Part shown: piece by piece, positions 12,520-26,755 of the stretch
Layout: every line of letters starts with the position of its first letter
Position numbering within the stretch: position 1 is the stretch's first letter
From: Archegozetes longisetosus
Lineage: Eukaryota > Arthropoda > Arachnida > Sarcoptiformes > Trhypochthoniidae
Direction: 5' to 3'
Length of the DNA stretch: 64,000 nt
NCBI GenBank assembly: GCA_018873245.2
Contig: JAEMBT020000004.1
Coordinates: 11,158,652 to 11,222,651, forward strand
The notes under the pieces: generated by a model
The model's database searches: none
Seen by the model: only the letters and a program-made list of their open reading frames with translations
Told to the model about the DNA's origin: nothing
Program-made: the position numbers and the translations under genes

Positions 12520-12643
12520 TTGATGAATTCCAATGTCAAAAAATTATTGGCATCATTTAAGGTAAAAATTAAAATAGACTTGAAATTCCAAAAATATATT
12601 CTCGTAACTTATAACATTTGATCTTAAATTCTGTTTAATTGAA

Positions 12644-13573
12644 TTAATCTTGTAGTTTTCTTTGTGGAATCACTTTTTTAAATATATCAGTCCATGAATC
12701 ACAGCTACCATTGGATGCCATTAGCATAATCTCAAATACTAAATAGAAATATGAAAACAATATAATACAACACGGTTTAAATGAAGAGATATAACACAAA
12801 CCATGATTTACAGCTAGAACTCTTCTTTGAGTCATTTTGATGTAATCGTCGATGGCAAGTCTGCCATGTCTTACAGATTGAGAGACAGCGATTCCATGAC
12901 ATAGACCTTTGTATCTATTGTGATCGACTAAACCTCCGATGATGAAAACTAAATCATTTGAGAGACAAATGTCATGAATGGAAGGTATGACATCCTCGGA
13001 GTCACTCGTCAAATAAATAACTTTAGTTTTATCGGTAAAAACTTGAGTCCAATGACACTCCAAACAGTTTGCGTCCCAATTTAGAAATCCAGACTGAGAT
13101 TTAGTAAATCGTTCTCTAATTTGATTAGTAACGGAAGTGATATATAACTGAACCGGATTTTGACTGTGTTTGTTGACAGCATAACAGCGACCGATTTGTT
13201 TGACTAACTTTTTGATATCATTTTCATTCATGTATTGCTCAAAATCGCAATCAATACAAAGACTAACTTTACATTTGGAGTCCTTCATCGCAACTAATTT
13301 TGATTTAATGACTTTTCTCGACACCAATTGCTGACCCGAAGCTCTCAATTGCTGTAATTTTAATTTACGTTTTTCTTTATCTTTCTTTCTTCGCTCTGGT
13401 CTTGATTCTAACCACTTCTTGTTTCTTTCTAATCTTTTTAATTGTCTTTTAGACATTTTTGGCAATGGATTTGAATCATTATTAATATCACTATTTGTTT
13501 CTGTGATTAAATTTTGTTCAACTATACTTTGGTCACAATCGTTTCCTTCAGATTTTTCACAATTAGATTCCAT
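12644..13573 (-). CDS. TRMT10A: tRNA (guanine(9)-N1)-methyltransferase, TRMT10A-like, 2 exons
   Basis: SPOUT-class methyltransferase that uses S-adenosylmethionine to make m1G at position 9 of tRNA. Minus-strand exons are 13573-12802 and 12738-12644, with a 63-nt GT-AG intron (phase 1), giving 288 aa. Motifs match human TRMT10A in order: KRQLKRLERNKKW with a basic KKDKEKRKLK helix near residues 41-80, CIDCDFEQYM, IKKLVKQIGRCYAVN, VQLYITS, VIYLTSDSED, the SAM-binding IGGLVDHNRYKG, and the C-terminal RRVLAVNHVFEI and VIPQRK. The second exon supplies VFEI onward, which a single-frame reading would miss. Human TRMT10A extends about 50 residues beyond QRK; here the protein stops just after it. TRMT10A and TRMT10B are hard to tell apart from sequence alone, so the paralogue letter is provisional. 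It converges on TPRKB. Confidence 0.94.
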   Translation of the reverse strand: MESNCEKSEGNDCDQSIVEQNLITETNSDINNDSNPLPKMSKRQLKRLERNKKWLESRPERRKKDKEKRKLKLQQLRASGQQLVSRKVIKSKLVAMKDSKCKVSLCIDCDFEQYMNENDIKKLVKQIGRCYAVNKHSQNPVQLYITSVTNQIRERFTKSQSGFLNWDANCLECHWTQVFTDKTKVIYLTSDSEDVIPSIHDICLSNDLVFIIGGLVDHNRYKGLCHGIAVSQSVRHGRLAIDDYIKMTQRRVLAVNHGLCYISSFKPCCIILFSYFYLVFEIMLMASNGSCDSWTDIFKKVIPQRKLQD

Positions 13574-14747
13574 AATGAGAGTTAAGTGGATTTTAAGTTT
13601 AATACCAATTAATGTTTAGTTGAATCGATGTTTAATAAACTAGTATCAAAGTAAATATCAATCTTTTTAATGGATTCAATTGTTTTACATTGAGTATAAA
13701 ATAAATTTCAAGTTTAACAAATTTAAGAATTACATACTTTTGTTGGTTAATAGCAATGAGTTTTAATAAATTGGTTATAAGATTAAACAACATTTAAATT
13801 AAGGTTCTATAATGCTATGAATCGATTCACATGTTATACACACAAAGGGGTCGTTTCATTGTTACTTCAACCGAATTATCACCATTCAAAACTTATGCAT
13901 TTTCACTGATTCAATTGTCGATTCATTAGTATTTGGATTGGGTTACATTATATCAACTTATTTATTATTCAAGATTTTGATATAAAGTTTCTGTTTTCAC
14001 CATTGTCTTTATGCTTGACTTGTTTTCTGGTTCAGTCTAACGGTTAAGCCCTGAAGAGCTCAAGTTTTACTGAATGCCTTTCCATTAGAGGAAAACTTAT
14101 TTGATTTGACATCTCGTAAGTTATTTCAAAATCTTATAAACAAATCCTATTTGTAATGCATACGAATCAGAATCTAAAAAGCTTTTACTTCAAAAATATA
14201 AGGGATAAAGAGTTTTTCTACAAGGACTTCAAGACTATTCCTTTTTTGAACAAATGCAAAAAATTTTCAAGAACTTGATCACTCATTAAACTCGATAAAC
14301 TTTTGTGGAATAAGAGTTTTAATAATAGAACTAATATTAATAAACAAATTAAGGTGGTTTAAAACATTTGATAGACATAGAGATTAGTAAATTTGACCAA
14401 AACTTTAGATGTATAATTTTGAAAGGTTGAGATGGAGGCAAAATAATGTAATTTAGAATAGAGAGGAAAGCAAAATTGAAGTCAACGTCAAAATAAGACA
14501 CTGAGACAAGAATATTCTTTATAAAAAAATATATCAAATTCGCTTTTATTTGCATAGAAAATAAATTCTTGCGCCACGTTTTCTATTTATTCTTTGAATA
14601 AATTGAAATCTAGATTTAAACAGCAGGAGGCTTACAGTCAAATGAGAATAATAACTATACATAAGATTCCATAAAAGATATACTGAAACTTAAGCCTTTT
14701 ATTTTATTCATTCATTCGCTATTCTTATAGCCTTTTCTGAATATAGG

Positions 14748-14765
14748 ATTCGGAATATTCCGAAT
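14748..14765. repeat. Perfect 18-bp palindrome
   Basis: ATTCGGAATATTCCGAAT reads the same on both strands. It resembles spaced TTC/GAA units but does not have exact heat-shock-element spacing. No gene is nearby. Confidence 0.85.
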
Positions 14766-17700
14766 ATGAATGAGATTCTATTTATAACGAGTTCGAATTT
14801 GTTTGAGATGTATTTATTGCACAATAAGCTTTTTTTATAAAAGTTGTACAATTTTTAATTAAGAAAAATGCATACAATAAGTAGAGCGTCAGAAGCAGGC
14901 AATTTGCTCTATTGTTGAAGAACACGCTCACTAAAAATTCTATCATAGGCTCTATATTTTAAGCATAATACCACAGAACCTTAAGTGGATTGGTAGGAGA
15001 GCCTCAATTTGAACAATAGAAACCGTTTTTCTTGTTTTGTTCTCAAGTTTAAACTTTAATATATTTCTGTACATCATTTATTTAGTTTCTCATTTTCTAA
15101 AGTTTCACAAGAATATTGAATTTTATTATCGATTAAATAGAATTGAAGCCCAAATGATTGCGTACTTTTTTCTCTATTTTGATTGAATATTCTTTTCAAT
15201 GCAATCGATTGAATCTTCTGAAGATTTTGAGATAATTGTTTGTTTTACTAACAATAAACTATGTCAGTGTATATTCAAAATGACTCTTTATGAAGCTTGA
15301 AGCTTCAAAAGCATTAAAGAGACACTTATAATAAGATATGACATGATTTGAAATATTTTTAACTGAGATCTACATCACGTTTCAACAGTTGATTGAGGGA
15401 GAAAATATTTGAATTTTCAGTTGGCCACGTCTTAGCTGATGAAATGTTTTATCCACTTGTATGAACTAATAGCAGACAGGGTAGAATGTAATCGACTCAT
15501 CTCTAGTGCAGTATAGGAGTAACTCAATCAATTTGACTCTTCATATGTTGGCCTACAAGTTTATATTGGTTTTTGGCTCGCATTGACAAACAACCAGAAG
15601 CTGTTGTCAGAGTTGAGCACATTTTTTCACCGGAAAGTCTGTTCTGCAGCTTACGCTAAACCTATAGTTTTGATCAAACTTGAAAAGCAATACATGAGCG
15701 CTTGAGTAGTGACCGCAATAATATATTCAATCAATTGTGAAACAGCATCGAAAATACTGTACAATATGTGTTGTCAGTTGAGTTGGCACTGAAACATGTC
15801 TTTACCAGACATTGGATCAAACCTCATGAGAGTTTGCAAATGCAAAAGCAACACGAGTGTTGGAGAATTTAAAAAACTGTTCAGTCGACCTAAAATGCAT
15901 TCTGTGTTCTGTAATGCACTGAACTGCTCATATTATCCATTAAAAGCACACTCAAATATTGATAAATTAAATTTACAACTTCTGAAAGCCTTTTCAACAC
16001 TTTTGATTTTGCTTTTATTTTGTCAAATTGAATAAAATAAATGCGCGTCCAACGTCTGACACTTAATAAGTGTCTCAACAAATCGTGAAATGCTTTTCAC
16101 AATTTTGGATCAACTGTATTTCGGTGACATAACTCGAGTCTTAAGTTTATAGGATTTTTATTGTAAACCTCATGCGAGACTTGTAAATGAATGTATAACA
16201 TTCAAATTCGAGACCCACTAACAAATAACTTCTAGGTGTCTATTCAGAAGTCACATTCATATGAAAGTTTATTTTTTAAAATGAAATTTCATTGAAAGCA
16301 GTCTTGAAAATGATCATTGATTGATACATTGGGTATTTGGAAATTTAATATTTTCAAGTCTCGTAAGACCATTAAAATAACTGAATAAAAGTGAGTAAAT
16401 CTTCACAAGTTCTGTATAAGCTTATCCAGAGTTTAGTAAATGTGATTAAGAGTAATCTACTTTTGACAATGAATCAAATAAATGTCATAATCTTTAGCTT
16501 ACATTTTAGCATTATTTCTGTGCTGTCACAGAACAAGTTTCTTTCATTAATCATTGAATGCCTTCAGTCAAATAGAGATCGAAAATGTTGTGCTCCAGTC
16601 AAGTGAAATAATGAGCAGAAGGTGATTTCAATTATAATAATTCAAATTTGATATTTACTGACAGATGTATGGTCTGCGTACAGTTCTATAGTTGAACCTT
16701 TAAGTTGAGATAACAGACAAATGTATAACTCTATAAAAGAACCATTTTTCATGTTATAATTATTGTATTGTTAACTGATTCGATCTAATTTAGAGAACAT
16801 GCAATAAATGGTAAACAAAGAGCTATCAAATATTCATATGCGTGACAAAAGACTATCAAAAGCATATTAAAATGCAGTCAGAGAACAAGTGATCAATCGA
16901 CAAAAAGCGAATATTTTTCGGTTATTGTTAACAAATTTGTTGCATCAGTGCACAAATGGAATCCGGTGTCAAAGTTAGTGTAGCATCAAATACATAGGTC
17001 TTAAAAATAAAAACACATATGTCTCGCAAAGAGATGCCGATGTTTGAGTTGGACACATTGAAGCTATTCCTTATACATGTTTCCAAGCATGTTTCAATTG
17101 TCGATATGAAGTGTAATTTGTTGCTTATGAGCCTGACTTGTCTGCAATCGGGTATGCAAAAAGTCATATTGTATGAGAATAAAGCTTTGGCAATACTGTA
17201 AGGCTTTTCTCGCAATAATCTAGCACTCTGAGTACCCGATTATGGGCAAGTTAACACAAATCATATGGGATATAGAAAACTTGAGTGGTTCTCTCCATGA
17301 TGAAGCAAGTATGAAATGAACTAGATTTCTCATTTTCTCGTCAGTACAAAAATCTACTGTTATCATTTATAAACTAATACTTGAGTTGAACAATTTCAGT
17401 GATACAAGTTTTATAAACTACAAACTAGAAATCTTAAGTTAGAGTTAATACCAACTTCAATCTGTTGGACACAACATTGCTTTCAAGAATGAAATAGCTT
17501 ATACTTGTATGTCGTTAACAAGTTAGAAAAGTTCTCAGCACGAAAAGTCTGAATATGAGAAGTGCACAACACTTTATTCTAAATGAGCCAAACTTTTTTA
17601 ATGGTATCTCAAATTCGGATAAAATCACTACACCCTGTTGTAATCCATATTATTTGAAGAATGACAACTTCTTTTCTAACGGATCTGTTTATTCAATATT

Positions 17701-19200
17701 TTATACTTTCATTAAGTATTCCTTACGTGAATTATTCTGAAAATGCAAAAATATTTTATTTGAAATTCCGATTCTATGGTATGAGTAACAAAAACAATTA
17801 GAAAAAATTATTTGGATAAAGTTTTTATGGAAATATTGTCTTCTTGGAATGTACGCAACATGAATCTTAATATTAGATTTAAGAAAAAATGCCAAATTTA
17901 GTATGGCTCATATCGATTAGATGATTTGCATTTTAATAGTCTATCTCTTGGATAGTTAAGAAACAAAATCTAAGAAAATTTGACATCAATTTTAATAAAG
18001 ATAAAGTATTTTAATTTGCGAGTTGATAACATAATTAATGAAACTCATTAAGAGTCGCTCGACGAATGGGTATGTCTTTCATCTGAAAGAATTTATTACT
18101 AAGTTTTTTCTTTTAGGTCTTCTTAACCAAAGTTGACAATTTAATACTTGAAGTGCATTAAAAGAGACATATGAGAAGATAATAACCCCGTATTGAGCAT
18201 TCTTAACATACCATCACATGATTGGCGTCACATTCTATATAAATTAAATTCCAGTCTATGATATACTAGCCTTTCATCTCAGAGTTTTGATTGTGAAAAA
18301 GTAACAAAATTACATTCTTTTAATTCCCAGTCGAGGCTTTGAGATAGCGTTCTGTAAAAGTGACCAAAATTGTCGAGTGTCTCCATGAAAAGAAATGAAA
18401 AAGTTGACGCAAACTTTTGATACTTTGTTAAGCTAGCATTAAACAGAAAGTTACAAAATAACCAAACAGTTTAGCAGAAAGCAAGTAAATATTTGAAATA
18501 AATGTCTAAACTGAATTGCATAAGAAATTATATCTTTTTAACAAATGTGACAAAAATAGTTTACGATATGATGTTATTCTGTCAGTATAGTGCGCAACGT
18601 TCATAGACATTAATAATAGAAAAACTGCTGCATTCCATAAGAGAATTGGTCAATGCATTTAGCAATAAATCAAACAAAAATTATGGTTTTCCCGAATCAG
18701 CACAGAACTGATGAAGCCCATACATTGATCCTTTGATTTGTATGACCCATACATTTGAATAACCTAAGCAAAATGTATTATTCGATTGAACTCAAACAAA
18801 ATTTAGTCAATTGCTCAAAGTTATTCTGATCTGATATCTGTATAGTTTTGTTCAACTCTTCGATAAATAACTAAAATATGAATAAAACTATAATTATCAG
18901 TTGTGGGATTCGGTGTCTGGCGTGAACTTTGATAAACTTGAGTTGTGAATATTAGTTTTTTGCGGATCATTATTCTGCAGTTTATAGTCTATTTGTAGAG
19001 GTAATAGCATTTTTTATCCGAATGAATAAAATGCAAAATGAAAATTTGTTTTATGTTGAGGGACATATTATCATTTGTTTTAATAGGTTTTAGCGTTTTT
19101 AATACGCTGACAAGTTTCTATTTTATTTTAATAAAAGTAAGTGTAAATTTAACGTTTGTTTTGTTTTAATATCCACTGGTATATAATGTTGTCGATAATG

Positions 19201-19236
19201 ATGGTTCAAATGGTGGTTCAAATAATGGCTCAAACT
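19201..19236. repeat. Imperfect 12-bp tandem repeat
   Basis: Three successive imperfect copies of a unit like ATGGTGGTTCAA. Confidence 0.7.
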
Positions 19237-20853
19237 CTATGGTATCCGTATTCGCGAGAGAATTGTATAAATCGCAAAATTAAAGTATAACTAATGTTAA
19301 AGCAATCGAAGCTATAGTTGAGTAGATCCTAAACGTGACAATAAAATATGATTTGCGATATTTGTTATTCACATAAATTTTGATCTGATGAATAAATGAA
19401 TATTGAGTTTTATTAAGCGGAATGCCTGGCATATAAACATATTTTGCGATTTAATCTGCTCTAAAATAATGAATTGCATTGGCACTAATGATGAAAGTTT
19501 TGCATTAGATCGCATGTTCAGTGCTTTAATAATAATTAGTGAATTTATTCTCTACACATAATAAACCCATATTAATAATCCTGTTATTATCCCACATAAC
19601 AGAAATATAAAGTGAATGGAAAGCTATTTGTTCGACACAATAATAATAACTCATAGCTGCGAAAGAATGATAACCATATTTATAATGCATAATAGGAATT
19701 AGTTTTGCCTTTCTCTCTATACATTTCTTATGTTCTAATTTTAGTCTTCAAATATATAGTCATATATTTGGTTAAGTTTGCGACAGAACTTATATGTTAG
19801 CTGTTAAGGCTATCACTTAAAAAATGAGTCTCATTTCATTAAACCTCAAAATTACTAATGAATAGAAGACACAAATTATGCATCTGTTCTAATGAATGTA
19901 CTCGAGGCTGAATTTACTGGAATAACTCATTGAAGTAGAAGCTGCTCAATGTCTCACCGCATAAGCTTCTCCTTTTGGTTGCACATAATTTTGCTCGTTT
20001 CCAAAAAATAATAGTCACTTCGTGTGATGTAAAAAATTTTCTAAATTGAGATAGATACTAATCAGTCAATAAGAATAATGTTCATAACTTCATAATAATT
20101 ATGTTCGTCCATAAGCTTGACATGAAATAAATGACAAAATGTATAAATTAAAATCTATTACATGATTAGATTTTAAATAATGCAGTGTTGTGTGAGTGCA
20201 AATACAAATTAAACAAACTGTGAATGAACCAAAAGTTACACTCAAACCACTAATACTCGATTCTCGGCTAACTTTTGTCGAAATGTTATTCTGTGGTGAA
20301 AGAAGTTTTCGTTTGTTAATAAAAGTTTGCCTAGTTGCGAGTCGTGTCAATCCCATTTTTCTAGTTGTTGTCGACTCTAGGTTTCTATTAGAAGCTCAAC
20401 TTTTCGATCATTTATCAATTTGTACATTAATATCATTGACATAAGAGCTATTAATTATTAATTACCGAACTGTTTCAATAAATCTAATACCATTTCATTA
20501 ATTTGTTTGAATTCTCTGGTGTAATAAAATGTTATGATTGTTGATAAAAGGCTTTAGTTGTCTGACTTTGAGTAACTTATTCAAAAACATAAACAATGAA
20601 TGAAACAAATATTAGGAGTATTGAAAGCAAAAGCGATTCTTTAGAGATAAAGTTAAAGTTTGATAAAATATTTACCATACTTTTGAAAATAGGAACTACA
20701 TAAAAAACTGAAAGGCTTTCTCTAAATAAAGTATTCATTACTTTTAGCGAAAATATTTACCAAAGATCAACATTAGTAGAAGCAATCACTTAAAATCAAA
20801 CAAATTGCAGAACCAGGACTTATTTGGGTAAAATGTGGCAAAATATCTACTCT

Positions 20854-21180
20854 TTAGTGCAGAAGGTATAACATTGTATCTGACTTTCCCATTGAAGTAA
20901 TCCAGTGAAAAGCGTATTGAAACCTATCACGTCTTCCATATATTGCATCCTTTTTCTCAGCGCTAATGTATTTCGTATATATCTTCTTATTCTGTACACA
21001 ATGTATCGGAAACACGTGCGTCAGTTCATTCTCATACAGACTACAGACTAAAACAAGTGCTTCTATTTCATTGATTTCACTTTCAGACTTCAGTGGAGGC
21101 AAAGTAATGAAAAAAAACCTGATTAAAGAAATCGAGAAGTTTATGCTCTGAATTGTTAGTTCAATCAATTGATTGAACAA
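20854..21180 (-). other. Unidentified 108-codon reading frame
   Basis: The longest unexplained minus-strand frame in the gene-poor part. After about 30 hydrophobic residues it becomes mixed and hydrophilic (SESEINEIEALVLVC, YISAEKKDAIYGRRDRF), which looks more like protein than the usual AT-rich noise. A pyrimidine-rich run ending in AG (about 21084, just before SESEIN) could be an acceptor, which would make it a terminal exon. I recognise no family, and frames of this length are expected a few times by chance in 64 kb. Confidence 0.2.
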
Positions 21181-21524
21181 ATTAAACGCTACAATAAATT
21201 AGTTGAAGTTTTAACTGGTATTTAGTTTGCATAACATGCAATACAGTGATAATAATTATTTTAAAGAAAAAGTGAATGTTTGTCATACAATGGCTATAGA
21301 ATTGATACTAAATGAAACGAAACTTAATTGATCTACAACCTCGTTATTGACTTTGTTTTAAATGAAGCCAACAGTCATTGTATGGCTTTTAATAATTGAT
21401 GAGAAAAAGATGAAAGTATATTAAGTATGCATTACATGTTTTTGTAGTTAAACCTTTGATAATAATATAAAATTCAGTGATCCTTATGCCAAACTGAATG
21501 GTTTTGAGCGATTAAATCAAATTG

Positions 21525-21974
21525 AATTATGTCGAACAGCATGCCATCAAAATGAAGACTAATGGGTCTAACCAAATACAGTGAGGGAATTAGACCTACA
21601 AATGCCTTACATTTTTAATCACTCTTATATTTTATTGGACATCGTAAGAGGTCAGATATCATCTAATCTCATATCGATCAAGAGATTCCATGTGTTTAGA
21701 GTATTACAAACAAAACTCATAGAGCTTTAGGTATTTACGAATTCTTAATATATTACCTGAAATATAACTTTAATTTTGTCATAAAATCTTATGCTCCCTT
21801 ATCTGTTTTGATAAGATGTCAGAATATTCTGTTTTCGAGGGATAGAACTGTGTAGCCTATGCAATCGATACATGTTTTGCAATTCGCAAATCAGTAGATA
21901 GTTTACGTTCATTTACATCTATTGATCATTTGGTCAATATTGAAATTCTCCTATGAATAATTATGTCGAACAGC
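21525..21974. repeat. Direct 16-bp repeat 434 bp apart
   Basis: AATTATGTCGAACAGC occurs at 21525-21540 and again at 21959-21974. The flanks do not extend the match noticeably. Confidence 0.7.
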
Positions 21975-24900
21975 GTAATATTGTGCGTAATGGATACCGT
22001 TAATGAATAGATTTTTTGTGACCAAAAAGTATCAACTTGGCTCAAACTCTCATGACTCAATTAATGAAAGTGAAGCCCAAACAAATAATCGTAATGGGAC
22101 TCAATTCATTTTATAATAAAACTCTATTCGTCAAAGTCTAGTTTACATATTTTATAAGCTATTATTGCTGATTATTTTTTGCATTCGAAAATTTTAATAT
22201 TGATTTAAATTATTGCAAAAGTACATGAGAAACTTATGCATTTGTTCGTTGTTTGAGAGCTGTGATAAAATAATGACAAATTGTGTCTAAACCGTAGTTC
22301 TACTTTTGTACTTATTCTTTATGATCACGAAATACACTAACAAAATAGTAAATTACAATAATTGACCGCAAAATTGTATTGATTTTTCATGGATGGCTGA
22401 TTCACTACTTTAAGTGCTCCGACTTCCATAATTTGAAAAATTGATTGACATGCTACACTTCCGCCTTATATTTGATCACATAACGAAATGCTAGTTAGCA
22501 ATGGCTTACTCTCACTATTAGGGCATTTGCATAATAATGTGATTATTATGTCAAAAGATTGATGCTTAATAACTTTGTACTAGAAGTCATAACAACGCAA
22601 ACTTTGTCATAGACTCCGCATTAGAAACAGGAAAATGTGGTTAACTTTTTGTTCTGTGTTTAGTAGTTTTAATCACGCTATTGTTGTTCAAGTTTTGCGA
22701 CTCATTTTGACTAAGTAAAACTTACTCAGTCATCTTGAGCTTTCATTTGAATCGAACCCGGATTACAGATTATTTTGAGTAAATATCTCTTTTAAAAATA
22801 CTCTATAAATACTTTTTTATTTAAGGATTAAACTTATTTGAATGGAGTATCGACAGAAATGATTGATGCATAATGCAAGGCATTAGTGATTTGGTATTCT
22901 GTTAACTACAATAGTGTTTAAATGAACTCACGTTCTCATTATGGTATGAAAAATACTAACAATTCAGACAAAAATTGAAACTTTATTATGAAATTATACA
23001 CTTGAACATTAATCTTCGTGACAGAACGCTATAATTTTTTCAGAAAAATACTTAATTTGCAAGATTTCAATTGACAGCCATATAATGATACAGCGAACAA
23101 ACACTCTTTTTGTAGTGATTGTTAGTTTAATTCAATCCTTGAGCGAAAGTTTGCATTAAATGTAAGTTTTATGCAGGTATGACAAGAAATACTACTTTGA
23201 ATTGATCACTTGTGTAAGTTTTCCCACAGACTTAACTTGCATTAAATTATTTGCGCGGCAATTGCAAGCTTATTTCCAACTTTAATCTATTACTTGTATA
23301 ATACGAGCACCAGATGTAATTTTTTACTTCCATTCTTAAGAAAATAAGTGGTTCGAGTTATCCATTCATCTCCATTTTAAAAATATTCTGATATTTGAAT
23401 AAAAAATAAATGAAAACTGATCCTGAACTTGATGAAGTCCTAATGATACAGGATACTTAATTTTGGAGATAATAAAAACGTTTTTGAGGAGTGAAAAATG
23501 AATAGCTACTATTGTTGAGCTAAATTGGTACCAAAACAAACAGACTGTTAGTTTTACATTTGTTTTACTTTTCTGTTGTTCTAAAAGAAATTTTTTAGTT
23601 GCTGTCAAACACGAAAACAAAATTAAGGGAAATTAGAAGTTTCTGTAGAAGCAAATGGTATGAGAAACGCATTAATGCTTCGGATAAGATATGGTAAGAC
23701 ATCAGCATTAATGGTGATGATCAAAAGAGGCTAAGAATCTGGAAGTAGATCTCAATAAGCTTTGCATTTGGTATTCACATCAGAAATTGTGAATCATTGC
23801 AATGGCGTAAATTCTAGCCTCCGATGGCATTTTAATTTCATTGCAGAGAAAAATAATTTCATTGCGAATGCATTTGTGGTACTTTTATTAAGAATTGATT
23901 AAATTAGTTGCAACACAACTGTTAATGTGTTCAGTCGTCCATTTGTGAGCCCAATGGGAGTTAAAACTATTTTTTGATAGAACTCTCAGGTCCTTTCATT
24001 GTCTGACTTGCATTAAATATTATATTTTCAATTAAAGCCAATAATTCGTTCTCCTCCATAAACTGAAATTCAATTAACTGAAAGCCTTTCATGAATAACT
24101 TTATTTATATTTTCTAACAATAAAACTATTGAACCAGTTCAATGAGCAAAGTATATGAAAGAGACCTTTGAACACGTTCATATTACTCTCCATTAGTTAA
24201 GTTGTGCAGATTAATAAGTTATCAAAGAAAAGTAACTTAAGTCATTATTTCTTAGATAATATTTGATCCCTTAATGCATTTTTATTGAACTTAAATCGAC
24301 TTTATTTAGACGGAGTAGTGGGAAAGTTTTAAAAGTTTAAAACTCTAATACCTAGCCAGCAATTTGTGGAGTACATTGCTACTTAGCCCTACTATTAATA
24401 AATAATAGAGTGTACTTTTTATCAGTTTAATAAAGGAGAAACAGACAGTAAACTTAAACTACATAAGTTGTTACTTACACTGAGCCTCATTGAATTCTAA
24501 TGGCATTGAATGGTCGAGCTCTCGCTTTCTTGTCTTAAAGTTAAGTTTAAAGCTTGTGAAGCTTAAAAAAATGGTACCAAATAAATGGATGAATTCGGTT
24601 GTTAGAACAATCGACTAAAGCATAATACAAGTAGTTTATGCGATTTATATTTCTTCAAGAGAGTAGGAATTGTGCATTTTCCGTATAAATCATTAGGCAA
24701 TCACACTGAACGATAACATAAATTTAAAAGTTAAGCAATAGAAACAAAGTTTACATAAGAATAAAAAGAAAAATATTATCATTTATTATTCATTGATGTA
24801 TCATCAATACTACGACTGCACCAACTGAATATGAATTAGGATTGAAAATGAGTTTACTATCAAAAATAAGGTATTCTTAACCATATGATTGGGTGAAGTC

Positions 24901-26755
24901 TTGCTTTTATCTGAACAATAAACTTTTTAGTAGATCCTGTAAAGACTCTACAGTACAATGCAGTATTGCTTTGTGGAGAAGCACTTCATGTTTTCAGACC
25001 ATCGATGCATAACTTATTTATTATTTTAGAGTCACTTACAGTAGAGCCAACTCTGGAGTGACTATCTTTGGATTAGCACAAACAGTGTTCTGAATGTTGG
25101 CAGTTATAAATTATTCAATTCTTTTTAGAGAGAATACTTCACATTAATGATAGTAGAATGTAATTATTGCAAATTAAGCCTTTGTCTGCATTAAGCTTAG
25201 AATCTGTTCGGTGTGTTTTAGATCAAGTATTCCATAAAACTAACTTTAAAGCAGAAAAGAGGCAATCAATTTATTTAATAATGAATTAACTCTACTTTGG
25301 TTTACTGATTGAGTAAAACATGTTCTAAACTGTAAACAGCTCTATGTCATATCCAATGCATAATATCTAACTAGCTTTGCAAGAAAATATTACTTATGCT
25401 TGTGCTATAAATTATAAATTACGGTGCGATCAACTTCAGCATAACCGCCTTAAATGTGATCCTCTTATATTTAAAATATCTCTGAATATGACACACATTT
25501 AATTAAAAATTTAAAAATGAACGAAAAGTAAAATCTACTTATATCTAGCTGTTAATACTATAAATAATTGAAGCTAGCCAAAGTTTTCATTTCTCTCACA
25601 ATTGAACTTTTCTCTTAGACATTGCTTAACTTGAAGGTTTTGCCAACAAAGTTTTTCCTAAGTTTAACCGAACGCTTTATTTCTATTGAGATGAGCCTTT
25701 CTGTTCCAATTGAAGACCAAATAATGAATTATTTATAAAAAGACTCATTATTATAAGAGCTTTCAGAAATCGTGCAAAAGTCTACTATTGAAAAGGTCTC
25801 ATTATTTTCAAACATCAATACTGTATTGATTTATTCGTGACAAGTCGTTTTATTCATTTTAATAGTATTTTCAGTCATACTTTCACTAATTACGTTTAAG
25901 ACTAAGAGCAAATTTTTCTTCATTAATTTTAAATTTACAAATATTCCCTAAAAGTTGGATTCAATTCGTGTAAGGTTTTAACATATTGATTGCTTTTGAA
26001 GCAAAAATTGCTTCTAGGCTTTTATATTTGATTATTTGAAGTAAATTTAAGTAACTTTTATCGAAGATATGGCTTTATATTGAATACTGAATCTGTATGT
26101 GAAATGACAGAACGTGGACGTAATAACCTAAATAAATTGGAACCACAGCCACGAATTAAGTGGCACTTTATGAGAAACGTATAGCAATTGTTGATATGAC
26201 AAAATCGATTAGATATAGAACAGTGACCAGTTTTATCATAATAAATTAATATGACCGTCATCTATGGTTATGGTACTTTTGCCAAAACTGAGACTTAAGT
26301 TGCATTAGCAGACAATCATAAATTAAGCAGTATTTCGTATATAATTTTTAGGTACAGAATAACCGCTTTGGACACTTTCGTAGAGCTTAGGTCTAATCTC
26401 TTAAGGAGTGATTTAGACATGAAATTTTGATGACGGCATAATATTTTGGGCAATGTTTTGGTTTTTGCACAATTCATTCGAATATAATCGGTAACAAGTG
26501 AAGCACTGCTGCGCTGATAAGTTTGTCATATTTGACAAAAAAGAAATATATTCGCTATATATAAGTTACGGTTTATTACATTATATAAATACACGTAAAA
26601 GTGTTTTTATATTGAGATGTCATTGGCGTGCAAATGATGTATGAATTGATGGCATGAGAATGGAGTCTGACCTGACTTTAGAAAGTTTTATCAGCACATG
26701 TAATAGTGCTTCTACTGAAGTAATGGTGTGCTTCGCCCTCAAAATAAATTAGTTC

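Noticed and set aside
14050-14114. Open segment ending in a GTAAGT donor (NAFPLEENLFDLTS)
   Set aside because: An in-frame stop lies close upstream, with no usable acceptor or ATG between.
15796-16035. 79-codon plus-strand frame with hydrophobic end and overlapping AATAAA
   Set aside because: No recognisable domain. AATAAA is common in AT-rich DNA and here overlaps the stop codon, too close for a usual 3' UTR.
22745-22775. tRNA-like B box (minus-strand GGTTCGATTC)
   Set aside because: No A box, acceptor stem or anticodon arm can be drawn around it.
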